From the NCBI RefSeq assembly GCF_001999725.1, contig NZ_MDDP01000017.1, forward strand, positions 1 through 64,000: 64,000 bases of DNA, given 5' to 3'. Each line of letters begins with the position of its first letter. Positions within the stretch are counted from its first letter, which is position 1. This DNA comes from Cellulophaga omnivescoria. GTDB lineage: Bacteria; Bacteroidota; Bacteroidia; Flavobacteriales; Flavobacteriaceae. Below, one piece after another: positions 52,798 through 61,257 of the stretch. The position numbers and the translations under genes were made by a program. The notes below the pieces were generated by a model. That model was not told the origin of the DNA. It made no database searches and worked only from the letters and a program-made list of their open reading frames with translations.

Positions 52798-54372
52798 TTA
52801 TCTAGGTAAACCTTTAATTATTACAATTTGAGAACCTTCTAGGTAAGGAGAGTCTCCTAGCCAAGGGTGTTGTAAAGATTGTGTACCACCATCTACACCA
52901 GCAAAATCATTACTTTTCCAGTAGTGTGGTTGTAATGCCAACATAAAAGTATCTGGCTCTCCAATTTTATCAGATATATCTATTAATGAACCAAATTCTC
53001 CGCTTAAACCAGTGGTTTTGTTTATAGCCAAATCATTTCTAACAACTAATTCTAATACTTTTCTAGAGTTGTTGCCCTCTAAATCCGATTGATAAATATA
53101 AGCAGCATGACCTCTATTAAAAGAGTTAGGGTCTTCTTGTGTGTAAATGTAGTTTTCTGTTACGCAAATGTTGTCTGGGCTTTGTAGCATTGCTAAATTA
53201 CCATCCATATTATTTGTGTCTGTGTTACCGCTTATTACTTGTGTTAGTTTACCTTCTAATGGGTTTGTAGCATCTAGTTCTAATTTATAAACAGTTCCCC
53301 AGTCGTTATAAGTACCTCTACCTGGTCCACGACCCGTTACTGCAAAGTAAACGTTTCTTGCATTATCGTCTCCTCCTTTTTGGTAATCTACATCTTCTAC
53401 TCTCATAAATTGAGATGCAAAAACGTCATTACAAGCTGTTTCCATTTCTTCTACAGTTAAACTAGAACCGTTTACAATTTCTACAAACTCTATGTCATAT
53501 GTTTCTTGAAAGTCTAAGTTGCCTTCGTTGTATTGCGTGTCTGCAGCTGCTGCCATTACCGCACCGGCGCCATCAGATACTTGCTTTAAGCGTAAAACAT
53601 AAATTTTTCCACCAGTTAAATCAGCGTCACCAGCAGTAGAATGATACATAATAACTTGTCCTTCCGAACCAGATGAATCATCATCCCCACCAATAATTAC
53701 TGTTTGCCCTGCATAAGTGCCTTGTGGTAAAGGAGTGGCATTTTCCCAAGCAAATTCACCCAATGCATCTAAACCAAAATCTGCAGTTGGCGTAGGAGTT
53801 TCTACCAAGGGATCTATTCCTTTTACATCAAAATTAAAAGCTTCAGAAGCAGATAAAAATAAATCTTTATCACCACCATGAATTTCTTTTTCCCACATAG
53901 TACCAGAACACTGGCGGGCATAATCTGCCACACTAGAGTTTAGTAAGTAAGTTGCATCAGTTATATTAAATTCTTTGTCTAATGACAATCTTGCTACAGC
54001 AAAATGATCTTCAAAATTTACTACATATTCGTAGCCATCTCCATTTTTAATTAATCCGGCACCATCTGCACCGCCACCAATTCTAAAGTCGCTACCGCCA
54101 AAGTTTAATACATCGCTAGAGCTTACTAAAGAATAAGCTTCTACAAAGTTAAATTGACCATCTACGGCAACTAAAGGTTTCATATTAGATTTATTTTCAA
54201 AAATAGTTGCAGGCGGTGTATAATCTTCACCGTCCTCACCATCTTGACCGTTAATGCCGTCAATACCATCTTTTCCGTTAGTGCCATCTAATCCATCTTC
54301 TGGATTACAACTCATAATGCTTGCTCCTATTAAAGAGAATACAAAAGTTTTAACTAATAATTTTTTATACAT
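52798..54372 (-). CDS. PhoX-like lipoprotein with collagen-like linker
   Basis: A 524-residue lipoprotein. The signal peptide MYKKLLVKTFVFSLIGASIMSC ends in a lipobox at Cys22. Residues 27-50 are eight G-x-x triplets (GLDGTNGKDG and onward), a collagen-like spacer. The rest resembles the PhoX/DUF839 beta-propeller family: NVYFAVTGRGPGRGTYNDWGTVYKLEL, LAMLQSPDNICVTENYIYTQEDPNS and YIYQSDLEGNNSRKVLEL. PhoX enzymes are calcium-dependent phosphatases; catalytic residues cannot be confirmed here. A frame is open to 54432, but the ATG at 54372 fits the signal peptide and promoter. Confidence 0.8.
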   Translation of the reverse strand: MYKKLLVKTFVFSLIGASIMSCNPEDGLDGTNGKDGIDGINGQDGEDGEDYTPPATIFENKSNMKPLVAVDGQFNFVEAYSLVSSSDVLNFGGSDFRIGGGADGAGLIKNGDGYEYVVNFEDHFAVARLSLDKEFNITDATYLLNSSVADYARQCSGTMWEKEIHGGDKDLFLSASEAFNFDVKGIDPLVETPTPTADFGLDALGEFAWENATPLPQGTYAGQTVIIGGDDDSSGSEGQVIMYHSTAGDADLTGGKIYVLRLKQVSDGAGAVMAAAADTQYNEGNLDFQETYDIEFVEIVNGSSLTVEEMETACNDVFASQFMRVEDVDYQKGGDDNARNVYFAVTGRGPGRGTYNDWGTVYKLELDATNPLEGKLTQVISGNTDTNNMDGNLAMLQSPDNICVTENYIYTQEDPNSFNRGHAAYIYQSDLEGNNSRKVLELVVRNDLAINKTTGLSGEFGSLIDISDKIGEPDTFMLALQPHYWKSNDFAGVDGGTQSLQHPWLGDSPYLEGSQIVIIKGLPR

Positions 54373-54736
54373 TTTTTTAGTGTTGTTGGTTATTATTTCT
54401 CGCAGAGCAAAAGTATTATTCAACAGCACCAATATTGTTAACTCACTATGGTGTTTGTATTAAGTAAATTTTGTGTTAATGTTACTATTTTAAGTTAAGG
54501 TTACTAATTGTAATTATTCTTAATAACAGATGTTAATAAACAAACCAAATAGTTTGTTATTATATTATCTTTTTTTTGATGAGTATCATCTACACACCAT
54601 TAAATATTATTAAAGTACGATAAAATGCTTACTCGGTTAGATATTGACTGGGTAAATGGTAAGGTGCAAACTAATTGGTTTGTAAATTGAAGTTTAAATT
54701 TTTAATGTTTTGTATTTTAATTTGAAAAATTAACTC
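54373..54736. promoter_or_regulatory. Control region upstream of the PhoX-like gene
   Basis: These 364 bases hold no convincing gene. On the minus strand TACTTTTG (54415-54408) fits the -7 consensus, 35 bases before the start at 54372. An inverted repeat AACAAAC/GTTTGTT (54539-54545 and 54552-54558) lies further up. A 21-codon open frame on the plus strand (54625-54690) is noted but not called. Confidence 0.4.
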
Positions 54737-55711
54737 TTATTTGGCCAATTCTCCAATATGAAAAAGTGCTTCCCCTTGGTTAACTACTGCTTGATGGTTA
54801 ATGCAAAAAACACAACCATTAAATGGAGCTTTAATTTCTTTATTTCGTTTAGAAAACGCATCTGTAACAATACCAATAACAGCCCCTTTTTTGATATCAC
54901 TACCATTCTTAATTTTAGGCAAAAACATACCAGCGGTAGGAGCTCTTAACCATTTTCTGTTGGTTAAGTGTACTGTTTCTTCTTTTTCAGCTAATAGTGC
55001 CTCAGTTTTATTAATCATTTTAAAATGATGTAAAATGTTTAAAATTCCCTGTACTCCTTGTTCTATTGAATATTCATCAAAACGCATGCTTTCCCCAGCT
55101 TCGTACACAATGGTTGGTATGCCCTTGGTAAAAGCAGTTTTTCTAAAAGATTTAGGTATTAGGTCCGATGAAAAAGTAAAGGGAGCATTAAAAATAGTAG
55201 CAAGCTCTTCACTGTCTTTGTCTGTTGCTGTATAACGAGTTTGAGGATAATTAGATCTACTTCCGCCACCAGTATGTAAATCCACTCCAAAATCTATTTG
55301 AGGAAAAATTTCTTTTGTAAAGTGATATGCTATTCTACTTGCTAATGATCCAGATTTAGAACCAGGAAAGCTTCTATTAACGTCTTTTCCATCTGGTAAT
55401 TCTCTAGAAAAATGTATAAATCCAAATATATTTAAAATGGGTACTGCTATAATGCATCCTTTTGTAACGTTAAAATACTTTTTGTCTAGCATTCTACGTA
55501 CAATTTCAATGCCGTTTATTTCATCGCCATGTAAACCCGCTTGCACCAATAATGTTGGCCCAGGGTTTTTTGAGTTAAACACGTATATAGGTATATCTAT
55601 AATAGTACCAGTAGGTAATCTATCAATTTTTATACTTACCAGTTTTTCTTGTCCTGGTTTTACACTTTCAGTACCAATGGTTATGGTTTTATTTTCGTCT
55701 TTTAAAAGCAT
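54737..55711 (-). CDS. Succinylglutamate desuccinylase/aspartoacylase family protein
   Basis: A 324-residue M14-type zinc hydrolase. Zinc ligands and core motifs are VQAGLHGDEINGIEIVRRM (H-x2-E), FGVDLHTGGGSRSNYPQTRY (third histidine) and PTIVYEAGESMRFDEY with a likely catalytic glutamate. The last 75 residues (KWLRAPTAGMFLPKIKNGSDIKKGAVIGIVTD, then APFNGCVFC) form a lipoyl-like beta-barrel without the lysine. Related proteins remove N-acyl groups from amino acids. Its start overlaps the rimK gene by 23 bases, so the two act together in all likelihood, perhaps editing amino-acid or peptide tails. Confidence 0.9.
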   Translation of the reverse strand: MLLKDENKTITIGTESVKPGQEKLVSIKIDRLPTGTIIDIPIYVFNSKNPGPTLLVQAGLHGDEINGIEIVRRMLDKKYFNVTKGCIIAVPILNIFGFIHFSRELPDGKDVNRSFPGSKSGSLASRIAYHFTKEIFPQIDFGVDLHTGGGSRSNYPQTRYTATDKDSEELATIFNAPFTFSSDLIPKSFRKTAFTKGIPTIVYEAGESMRFDEYSIEQGVQGILNILHHFKMINKTEALLAEKEETVHLTNRKWLRAPTAGMFLPKIKNGSDIKKGAVIGIVTDAFSKRNKEIKAPFNGCVFCINHQAVVNQGEALFHIGELAK

Positions 55712-56579
55712 TTTTTTCTACGTATTCAATAATTTTTTTGGCAACATTAACGCCTGTTGCACTTTCTATGCCTTCTAACCCTGGAGATGCATTAACCTCA
55801 ATAAGTAAAGGACCGTTTTTAGATCGTATTAAATCTACACCAGCAACACCAAGGTCTAGTTGTTTTACTGCTCTAAGTGCTATTTTACATTCATAAGCAG
55901 TAGGTTCTATAGCTTGCACGGTTGCGCCTCTATGTACATTAGATCTAAATTCGCCAGCTTCACTGGTTCTTTTCATACTAGCAACAATTTTGTTGCCAAC
56001 AATAAAAATTCTTATGTCTTCTCCGTTAGATTCTTTAATAAATTTTTGTATCAAGATACTTGTATCCATTTTGTAAAAAGTATCTATTATAGATTTTGCA
56101 GATTTTTCTGTTTCTGCTAGTATTACACCTAAACCTTGTGTGCCTTCTTGCAACTTAATAATTACTGGTGTTCCACCAAGCAGTGCTATTTGAGACTCTA
56201 TGTTATTTGGGTTTATAGAAAATAAAGTTTCTGGAACAGGTACGCCACATCTTGCCATTATTTGTAATGTTTTTACCTTGTTTCTTGCTTTTAAAATACT
56301 TAAAGATTTTACAGTGGTAAAAACACCATTTAGTTCAAACTCCCTAACTACAGCTGCACCGTGCCTGGTTACTTTATTCCCTATTCTAGGAATAATAGCA
56401 TCAAACTCATTGGTAATGTCTTCTTCGTTTAAATAAATTTTAGGAGTAGTTGCTCCTAACTTTACAGAGCATTTGGTGTGGTCTACGAGCTCTATATAAT
56501 GCCCGCGCTTTTCTGCTTCTTGTGCAATTCTTCGTGTAGAGTACACGCCCATACTAACAGAAAGTAAGCCAATGTCCAT
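55689..56579 (-). CDS. rimK: RimK family ATP-grasp ligase
   Basis: A 296-residue ATP-grasp enzyme of the RimK family, which adds glutamate residues to ribosomal protein S6 or forms related peptide bonds. Family blocks: DAIIPRIGNKVTRHGAAVVREFELNGV, KVKTLQIMARCGVPVPETLF, PVIIKLQEGTQGLGVILAE (ATP loop), FIKESNGEDIRIFIVGNKIVASMKR, and the metal-binding LLIEVNASPGLEGIESATG near the C terminus. There is no DUF785 (RimB) or S6 gene nearby; instead an AstE-like hydrolase gene overlaps its 3' end. Substrate therefore uncertain. Confidence 0.93.
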   Translation of the reverse strand: MDIGLLSVSMGVYSTRRIAQEAEKRGHYIELVDHTKCSVKLGATTPKIYLNEEDITNEFDAIIPRIGNKVTRHGAAVVREFELNGVFTTVKSLSILKARNKVKTLQIMARCGVPVPETLFSINPNNIESQIALLGGTPVIIKLQEGTQGLGVILAETEKSAKSIIDTFYKMDTSILIQKFIKESNGEDIRIFIVGNKIVASMKRTSEAGEFRSNVHRGATVQAIEPTAYECKIALRAVKQLDLGVAGVDLIRSKNGPLLIEVNASPGLEGIESATGVNVAKKIIEYVEKNAFKRRK

Positions 56580-56611
56580 TTTTTACTCTTAAATTTTCTA
56601 TGAATATCGGT

Positions 56612-56644
56612 CAAAAATAGTAATTAACAGAATTGTTAATCAAA
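56612..56644 (-). promoter_or_regulatory. rimK promoter with an embedded inverted repeat
   Basis: On the minus strand TTTG (56644-56641) and TATTTTTG (56619-56612) are 21 bases apart, an excellent -33/-7 match. ATTAACA (56623-56629) and TGTTAAT (56634-56640) form an inverted repeat exactly between the two elements, as expected for a repressor site. Confidence 0.6.
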
Positions 56645-56689
56645 GTTTCTTTAAAATAATTCTAAATACGTTACATATTTTAAGCAAAG

Positions 56690-56721
56690 TTTGTTGATAA
56701 CTTAATTGAGTCGTAAATTTG
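56690..56721 (+). promoter_or_regulatory. sdhCAB promoter
   Basis: TTTG (56690-56693) and TAAATTTG (56714-56721) are 20 bases apart, matching the Bacteroidota -33/-7 pattern, with the sdhC ATG 20 bases downstream. Confidence 0.62.
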
Positions 56722-56741
56722 TAAAACAAAACTAACAACAA

Positions 56742-57419
56742 ATGAGCGGATTTTTTAAATCTTCAATTGGTAGAAAGTATGCGATGGCGCTTTCTGCTTT
56801 ATTTTTAATGTTTTTTCTACTTCAGCATTTTGCTATTAATGTTTTATCGGTGTTTAGTCCAAACGCGTTTAATGAGGCTTCTCATTTTATGGGTACTTTT
56901 TGGGCGGTACAGTATTTATTACAACCGATATTAATTTTTGGAGTAATGTACCATTTTATTATGGGCTTTATTTTAGAATTTAAAAATAGACAAGCAAGGG
57001 TTGTAAAGTATGCAAAAAACAATGGAGCGGCTAATTCTAGCTGGATGAGTAGAAACATGATTTATAGCGGTTTAGCTATCCTTGGTTTCTTAGTATTACA
57101 TTTTATTGATTTCTGGTTACCAGAAATAAACACCAAATACATCCAAGGCGATATGTCTGGATTGTTAGCGGATGGTGAAGGTTTTCGTTATTACGAAGAG
57201 CTTACACACAAGTTTGTTAACCCAATAAGAGTTGGCGCTTATGTTTTGGCATTTGTGTTTTTATCTTTACACCTTATGCACGGATTTAGTTCTGCGTTTC
57301 AATCTTCTGGAGTTAGCTCTATGAGAAAACAAAAGCTTCAGGCTTTTGGTAAGGCTTATGCTATAATAATTCCTTTAGGATTTATTTTTATAGCCCTTTT
57401 TCATCATTTTAATCATTAA
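56742..57419 (+). CDS. sdhC: Succinate dehydrogenase cytochrome b subunit
   Basis: A 225-residue membrane anchor with five helices, the b558 type that binds two haems and is typical of Bacteroidota, epsilonproteobacteria and Bacillus. Candidate haem histidines lie in FFLLQHFAINVL, GVMYHFIMGFILEF, LGFLVLHFIDFWL and FLSLHLMHGFSSAF. It moves electrons between succinate oxidation and menaquinone. It starts the sdhCAB operon behind a good promoter, 14 bases before sdhA. Confidence 0.95.
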   Translation: MSGFFKSSIGRKYAMALSALFLMFFLLQHFAINVLSVFSPNAFNEASHFMGTFWAVQYLLQPILIFGVMYHFIMGFILEFKNRQARVVKYAKNNGAANSSWMSRNMIYSGLAILGFLVLHFIDFWLPEINTKYIQGDMSGLLADGEGFRYYEELTHKFVNPIRVGAYVLAFVFLSLHLMHGFSSAFQSSGVSSMRKQKLQAFGKAYAIIIPLGFIFIALFHHFNH

Positions 57420-57433
57420 TAATATAGTATCAT

Positions 57434-59449
57434 ATGTCTGTATTAGATTCTAAAGTACCTAAAGGCCCGCTTAAAACAAAGTGGACCGATTATAAAAACC
57501 ACATAGATTTAGTTAACCCTGCTAACAAACGTAATATAGATGTTATAGTTGTTGGTACTGGTTTGGCTGGTGGTTCTGCTGCTGCTACGTTAGCGGAGTT
57601 GGGCTACAACGTTAAAACATTTTGCTACCAAGATTCTCCGCGTAGAGCGCACTCTATTGCTGCACAAGGTGGTATAAATGCAGCAAAAAATTATCAAGGA
57701 GATGGAGATTCTACCTACCGTTTATTTTATGATACAATTAAAGGTGGTGATTACCGTTCTCGCGAAGCAAACGTTTATCGTTTGGCTGAGGTATCAGCAA
57801 ATATAATAGACCAGTGTGTTGCTCAAGGTGTTCCTTTTGCACGTGATTACGGTGGTTTGTTAGATAACCGTTCTTTTGGAGGCGTATTGGTTTCAAGAAC
57901 TTTTTACGCTAAAGGACAAACAGGACAACAGTTATTATTGGGAGCATATTCTGCAATGAACAGACAAATTGCGCGTGGTAAAATTACTCCGTTCAATCGT
58001 CATGAAATGCTAGACGTTGTAAAAGTAGACGGTAAAGCTCGTGGTATTATTGCTCGTAACTTGGTTACTGGTGAAATAGAACGTCATTCTGCTCATGCAG
58101 TAGTAATTGCCTCTGGTGGTTATGGTAATGTTTATTTCTTATCTACCAATGCAATGGGTTCTAATGCAACAGCAGCCTGGAAAATACATAAAAAGGGGGC
58201 GTTTTTTGCAAACCCTTGCTATACGCAAATTCACCCAACTTGTATTCCTCGTTCAGGAGACTATCAGTCTAAATTAACTTTGATGTCTGAGTCTTTACGT
58301 AACGATGGACGTATTTGGGTGCCTAAAAATATTGAAGATGTTAAAGCAATTCGTGAGGGTAAGAAAAAGCCAACCGATTTGTCTGAAGATGAAAGAGATT
58401 ATTACTTAGAAAGAAGATATCCTGCATTTGGTAACCTGGTACCACGTGATGTTGCATCTAGAGCGGCTAAAGAACGTTGTGATGCTGGTTACGGTGTAAA
58501 TGCAACGGGTGAAGCTGTTTATTTAGATTTTGCATCAGCTATTGAGCGTTATGGTAAAGAGCAAGCAAAAATTCACAATATTCAAAATCCATCTAAACAA
58601 AAAGTTTACGATTTAGGTAAGGCTATAGTTGAGGCTAAATACGGTAACTTGTTCCAGATGTATGAGAAAATTGTAGATCAAGATCCATACAAAACGCCAA
58701 TGATGATATATCCTGCAGTTCACTACACAATGGGTGGTGTATGGGTAGATTACAATTTAATGACTACTGTAGACGGTTTATACTGTATTGGTGAGGCTAA
58801 CTTCTCTGATCACGGTGCAAACAGGCTTGGAGCTTCTGCTTTAATGCAAGGTTTAGCAGATGGTTATTTTGTGTTGCCTTACACAATTGGTGATTATTTA
58901 TCTCACGAGATTAGAACAGGTAAAATACCTACTAACACACCAGAGTTTGATGCTGCTGAAAAAGAGGTTAAAGATAAAATTGATTTCTTTGTAAATAACA
59001 ATGGTAAGCATTCTGTAGATTATTACCACAAGAAATTAGGTAACATAATGTGGGAGAAATGCGGTATGTCTCGTAACGCAGAAGGCTTAAAAGAAGCTAT
59101 GGCAGAGATTAAGGCATTACGCGAAGATTTTTATAAAAACGTAAGTGTTCCTGGTAATGCAAATGAATTAAATGCCGAGTTAGAAAAAGCTGGACGTGTT
59201 GCAGACTTCTTAGAGCTAGGTGAGTTATTTGCTAAAGATGCACTTGTTAGAGAAGAATCATGTGGAGGACACTTTAGAGAAGAATCTGTAGAGTTAGATG
59301 GAGAACAAAAAGGAGAGGCAAAGCGTAATGATAAAGAGTTTGCATTTGTTTCTGCATGGGAATATAAGGGAGAACCTGGCGAGGCTGTACTTCATAAAGA
59401 GGAGCTAGAGTTTAATGAAATTGAATTAAAACAACGTTCATACAAATAA
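57434..59449 (+). CDS. sdhA: Succinate dehydrogenase/fumarate reductase flavoprotein subunit
   Basis: A 671-residue flavoprotein that oxidises succinate in the citric acid cycle. The dinucleotide fold reads [22 protein letters not shown] (about residues 35-56), and the covalent FAD histidine is in [24 protein letters not shown]. Active-site parts include [26 protein letters not shown], and [12 protein letters not shown], with [20 protein letters not shown] at the end of the FAD domain. The large size (about 670 rather than 590) is usual for the Bacteroidota enzyme. Genes C, A and B follow with short gaps. Confidence 0.97.
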   Translation: MSVLDSKVPKGPLKTKWTDYKNHIDLVNPANKRNIDVIVVGTGLAGGSAAATLAELGYNVKTFCYQDSPRRAHSIAAQGGINAAKNYQGDGDSTYRLFYDTIKGGDYRSREANVYRLAEVSANIIDQCVAQGVPFARDYGGLLDNRSFGGVLVSRTFYAKGQTGQQLLLGAYSAMNRQIARGKITPFNRHEMLDVVKVDGKARGIIARNLVTGEIERHSAHAVVIASGGYGNVYFLSTNAMGSNATAAWKIHKKGAFFANPCYTQIHPTCIPRSGDYQSKLTLMSESLRNDGRIWVPKNIEDVKAIREGKKKPTDLSEDERDYYLERRYPAFGNLVPRDVASRAAKERCDAGYGVNATGEAVYLDFASAIERYGKEQAKIHNIQNPSKQKVYDLGKAIVEAKYGNLFQMYEKIVDQDPYKTPMMIYPAVHYTMGGVWVDYNLMTTVDGLYCIGEANFSDHGANRLGASALMQGLADGYFVLPYTIGDYLSHEIRTGKIPTNTPEFDAAEKEVKDKIDFFVNNNGKHSVDYYHKKLGNIMWEKCGMSRNAEGLKEAMAEIKALREDFYKNVSVPGNANELNAELEKAGRVADFLELGELFAKDALVREESCGGHFREESVELDGEQKGEAKRNDKEFAFVSAWEYKGEPGEAVLHKEELEFNEIELKQRSYK

Positions 59450-59459
59450 GATAGGCATT

Positions 59460-60206
59460 ATGAATTTAACACTTAAAATTTGGCGTCAAAAAGACGCTCA
59501 GTCGAAAGGTAAGATGGTCGATTATAAAGTGACTGAGATCTCAGAACATATGTCTTTCTTGGAAATGATGGATGTTTTAAACGAGCAATTAATTAATTCT
59601 GGTGAAGAGCCAGTAGCTTTTGATCACGACTGTCGTGAGGGTATTTGTGGAATGTGCTCTATGTTTATAAATGGTGAAGCGCACGGTCCAGATAGAGGAG
59701 TTACTACTTGCCAGTTGCATATGCGTATGTTTAAAGATGGTGATACAATTACTATAGAGCCTTTTAGAGCAAAAGCTTTTCCTGTTTTAAAAGATTTAGT
59801 TGTAGATAGAGGTGCTTTTGACCGTATACAGCATGCAGGTGGTTATATATCTGTAAACACTTCTGGTAATACGCAAGATGCTAATGCTATTCCTATTTCT
59901 AAACACGCTGCAGATGAAGCTATGGATGCTGCAACTTGTATTGGTTGCGGTGCTTGTGTGGCAAGTTGCAAAAACTCTTCAGCTATGTTATTTGTTGGCG
60001 CTAAAGTATCTCAATATGCATTATTACCACAAGGACAAGTAGAGGCTGTAGACCGTGTTAAAAATATGGTTGCTCAGATGGATTTAGAAGGTTTTGGTAA
60101 CTGTACCAATACTGGAGCTTGTGAAGTAGAATGTCCTAAAGGAATTTCTTTAGAAAACATTGCACGTATGAACCGTGAGTTTTTAGCTGCAAATATTAAA
60201 GGTTAA
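59460..60206 (+). CDS. sdhB: Succinate dehydrogenase/fumarate reductase iron-sulfur subunit
   Basis: A 248-residue iron-sulfur protein that passes electrons from FAD to the haems. The N-terminal [2Fe-2S] domain has its cysteines in [18 protein letters not shown] and TTCQLHMR; the C-terminal domain carries [14 protein letters not shown] and [18 protein letters not shown] for the [4Fe-4S] and [3Fe-4S] centres. It is complete and of normal length. A strong terminator follows. Confidence 0.97.
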   Translation: MNLTLKIWRQKDAQSKGKMVDYKVTEISEHMSFLEMMDVLNEQLINSGEEPVAFDHDCREGICGMCSMFINGEAHGPDRGVTTCQLHMRMFKDGDTITIEPFRAKAFPVLKDLVVDRGAFDRIQHAGGYISVNTSGNTQDANAIPISKHAADEAMDAATCIGCGACVASCKNSSAMLFVGAKVSQYALLPQGQVEAVDRVKNMVAQMDLEGFGNCTNTGACEVECPKGISLENIARMNREFLAANIKG

Positions 60207-60230
60207 GCTATACGCTACTACTATAAAATT

Positions 60231-60263
60231 AAAAATCCCAAGTTGTTACAACTTGGGATTTTT
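60231..60263. terminator. Bidirectional terminator after sdhB
   Basis: A 14-bp stem AAAAATCCCAAGTT/AACTTGGGATTTTT with a GTTAC loop between sdhB and the convergent thioredoxin-fold gene. Confidence 0.93.
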
Positions 60264-60278
60264 TTATTCCTCTTAGTT

Positions 60279-60821
60279 CTATTTTGCGTAATTTGGAATA
60301 TAAGTGTTTCCTGTTACAATAGCTTCTAAGTCTTTTTCTATGCTTATTATTGGGGATTCTACAATTCGGTTTACTTCCTTACCATTTTTGTACAAAATAA
60401 AAGTAGGCACACGTGTAATATTTAACCCTTTTTCTTCTCCTCCGGGACTTTTTTTATAGTTGTTCTTGGCGTTGTCTACCGCAACAATACTAAAATTTTC
60501 CATTGGAAAATTTGCGGCTTCTAGTACTTTGTAAAAAGGAGGTGTTTCTCTTTTGCTATCTCCGCACCAAGTGCCCATAAACGCAACAATTTTGTAATGT
60601 TTAAGTTCTTTTTCTATACGTTTAATGGTTTCTGTATCTACCTTATAATTATTGTAATTTGGTGTAAACCAATTTGCAAAGGTGTTTTTTGTTAAGTCTG
60701 ATTTGCTAATTTTTCCTAATAGTCGCTCTTTGTTGTTGTGGTCTTTTGGTACTTGTGCAGATACAACCATTGTAAAAAATAACAATACTAAAATTTGTGT
60801 GGTGTGTTTAATGTTTTTCAT
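60279..60821 (-). CDS. Exported thioredoxin-fold protein with a single cysteine
   Basis: A 180-residue exported protein with signal peptide MKNIKHTTQILVLLFFTMVVSAQ. The thioredoxin fold is clear: IVAFMGTWCGDSKRETPPFYKVL at the active site and NITRVPTFILYKNGKEV with the cis-proline. The usual CxxC is replaced by C-G-D-S (Cys86), and no other cysteine is present in the whole protein, so it cannot form the normal intramolecular disulfide. It may act as a monothiol reductase, a peroxidase-like protein or a binding protein. A 13-base palindrome ACGTAATTTACGT (60838-60850) lies just upstream of its start. Confidence 0.87.
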   Translation of the reverse strand: MKNIKHTTQILVLLFFTMVVSAQVPKDHNNKERLLGKISKSDLTKNTFANWFTPNYNNYKVDTETIKRIEKELKHYKIVAFMGTWCGDSKRETPPFYKVLEAANFPMENFSIVAVDNAKNNYKKSPGGEEKGLNITRVPTFILYKNGKEVNRIVESPIISIEKDLEAIVTGNTYIPNYAK

Positions 60822-60967
60822 TCTAATAATATTTAGTACGTAATTTACGTGCCTTTATCGAGCAAATCAAGCGTTTTAAGCCTATTTTAATATAATTTAA
60901 TGTAAACTTATCTGTTAATTATATATTTTGTATTAAAGGGCTTTAGTTTTGTTTGCTGTTAGAATAA

Positions 60968-61003
60968 AAAAGGAGCTACATTTATTAAAATGTAGCTCCT
61001 TTT
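60968..61003 (-). terminator. Strong terminator downstream of the small gene
   Basis: A perfect 16-bp stem (60968-60983 with 60988-61003, core GGAGCTACA/TGTAGCTCC) and a four-base loop, with A and T flanks. It lies 22 bases beyond the stop of the small frame at 61026-61127 and would end transcripts coming from the sco genes or from that frame. Confidence 0.93.
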
Positions 61004-61025
61004 AATGTCTTCAGTTTAAACTCAT

Positions 61026-61127
61026 TTATGAGAACATAAATAGTTTTTTCGTTAAGCTAATAACTCCAGAAAAGAAACTTTTCTTGTAAATTACTTTCTC
61101 TGATGTTGGGTAAATTTGGGTATTCAT
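61026..61127 (-). CDS. Candidate small protein (33 residues)
   Basis: An open frame of 33 codons plus stop, starting ATG and beginning MNTQIYPTSEKVIYKKSFFSG (first part) and ending with LTKKLFMFS. It has a basic middle and an amphipathic, hydrophobic C-terminal half. It is preceded in frame by a stop one codon upstream of ATT, so the start is fixed. It fills the space between scoB and a strong terminator whose stem begins 22 bases after the stop, as expected for a real last gene. No homolog is known to me and no exact promoter element was found. Confidence 0.45.
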   Translation of the reverse strand: MNTQIYPTSEKVIYKKSFFSGVISLTKKLFMFS

Positions 61128-61213
61128 AATCTAGGTTGTTAAAAGTTTTAATTTGGGGTTAAACTTATTATACTTTGTAAATATATATTTGATAGTTATA
61201 ATTTTAAAACAAT

Positions 61214-61247
61214 TGTTGTATAACTAAACTTTTGTGTTGTATAACTA
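61214..61247. promoter_or_regulatory. Tandem 13-bp direct repeat between scoB and the small gene
   Basis: TGTTGTATAACTA occurs exactly twice, at 61214-61226 and 61235-61247, with starts 21 bases apart (two helical turns). It lies 11 bases past the scoB stop and 87 bases before the small frame's start on the minus strand. Paired direct repeats with this spacing suit a regulator binding one DNA face. Confidence 0.45.
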
Positions 61248-61257
61248 CATTTTTTGC

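Noticed and set aside
54625-54690. A 21-codon open frame on the plus strand (MLTRLDIDWVNGKVQTNWF at the start)
   Set aside because: It looks somewhat protein-like, but it has no promoter match, terminator or neighbour context; in this AT-rich gap it may be chance or a worn remnant.
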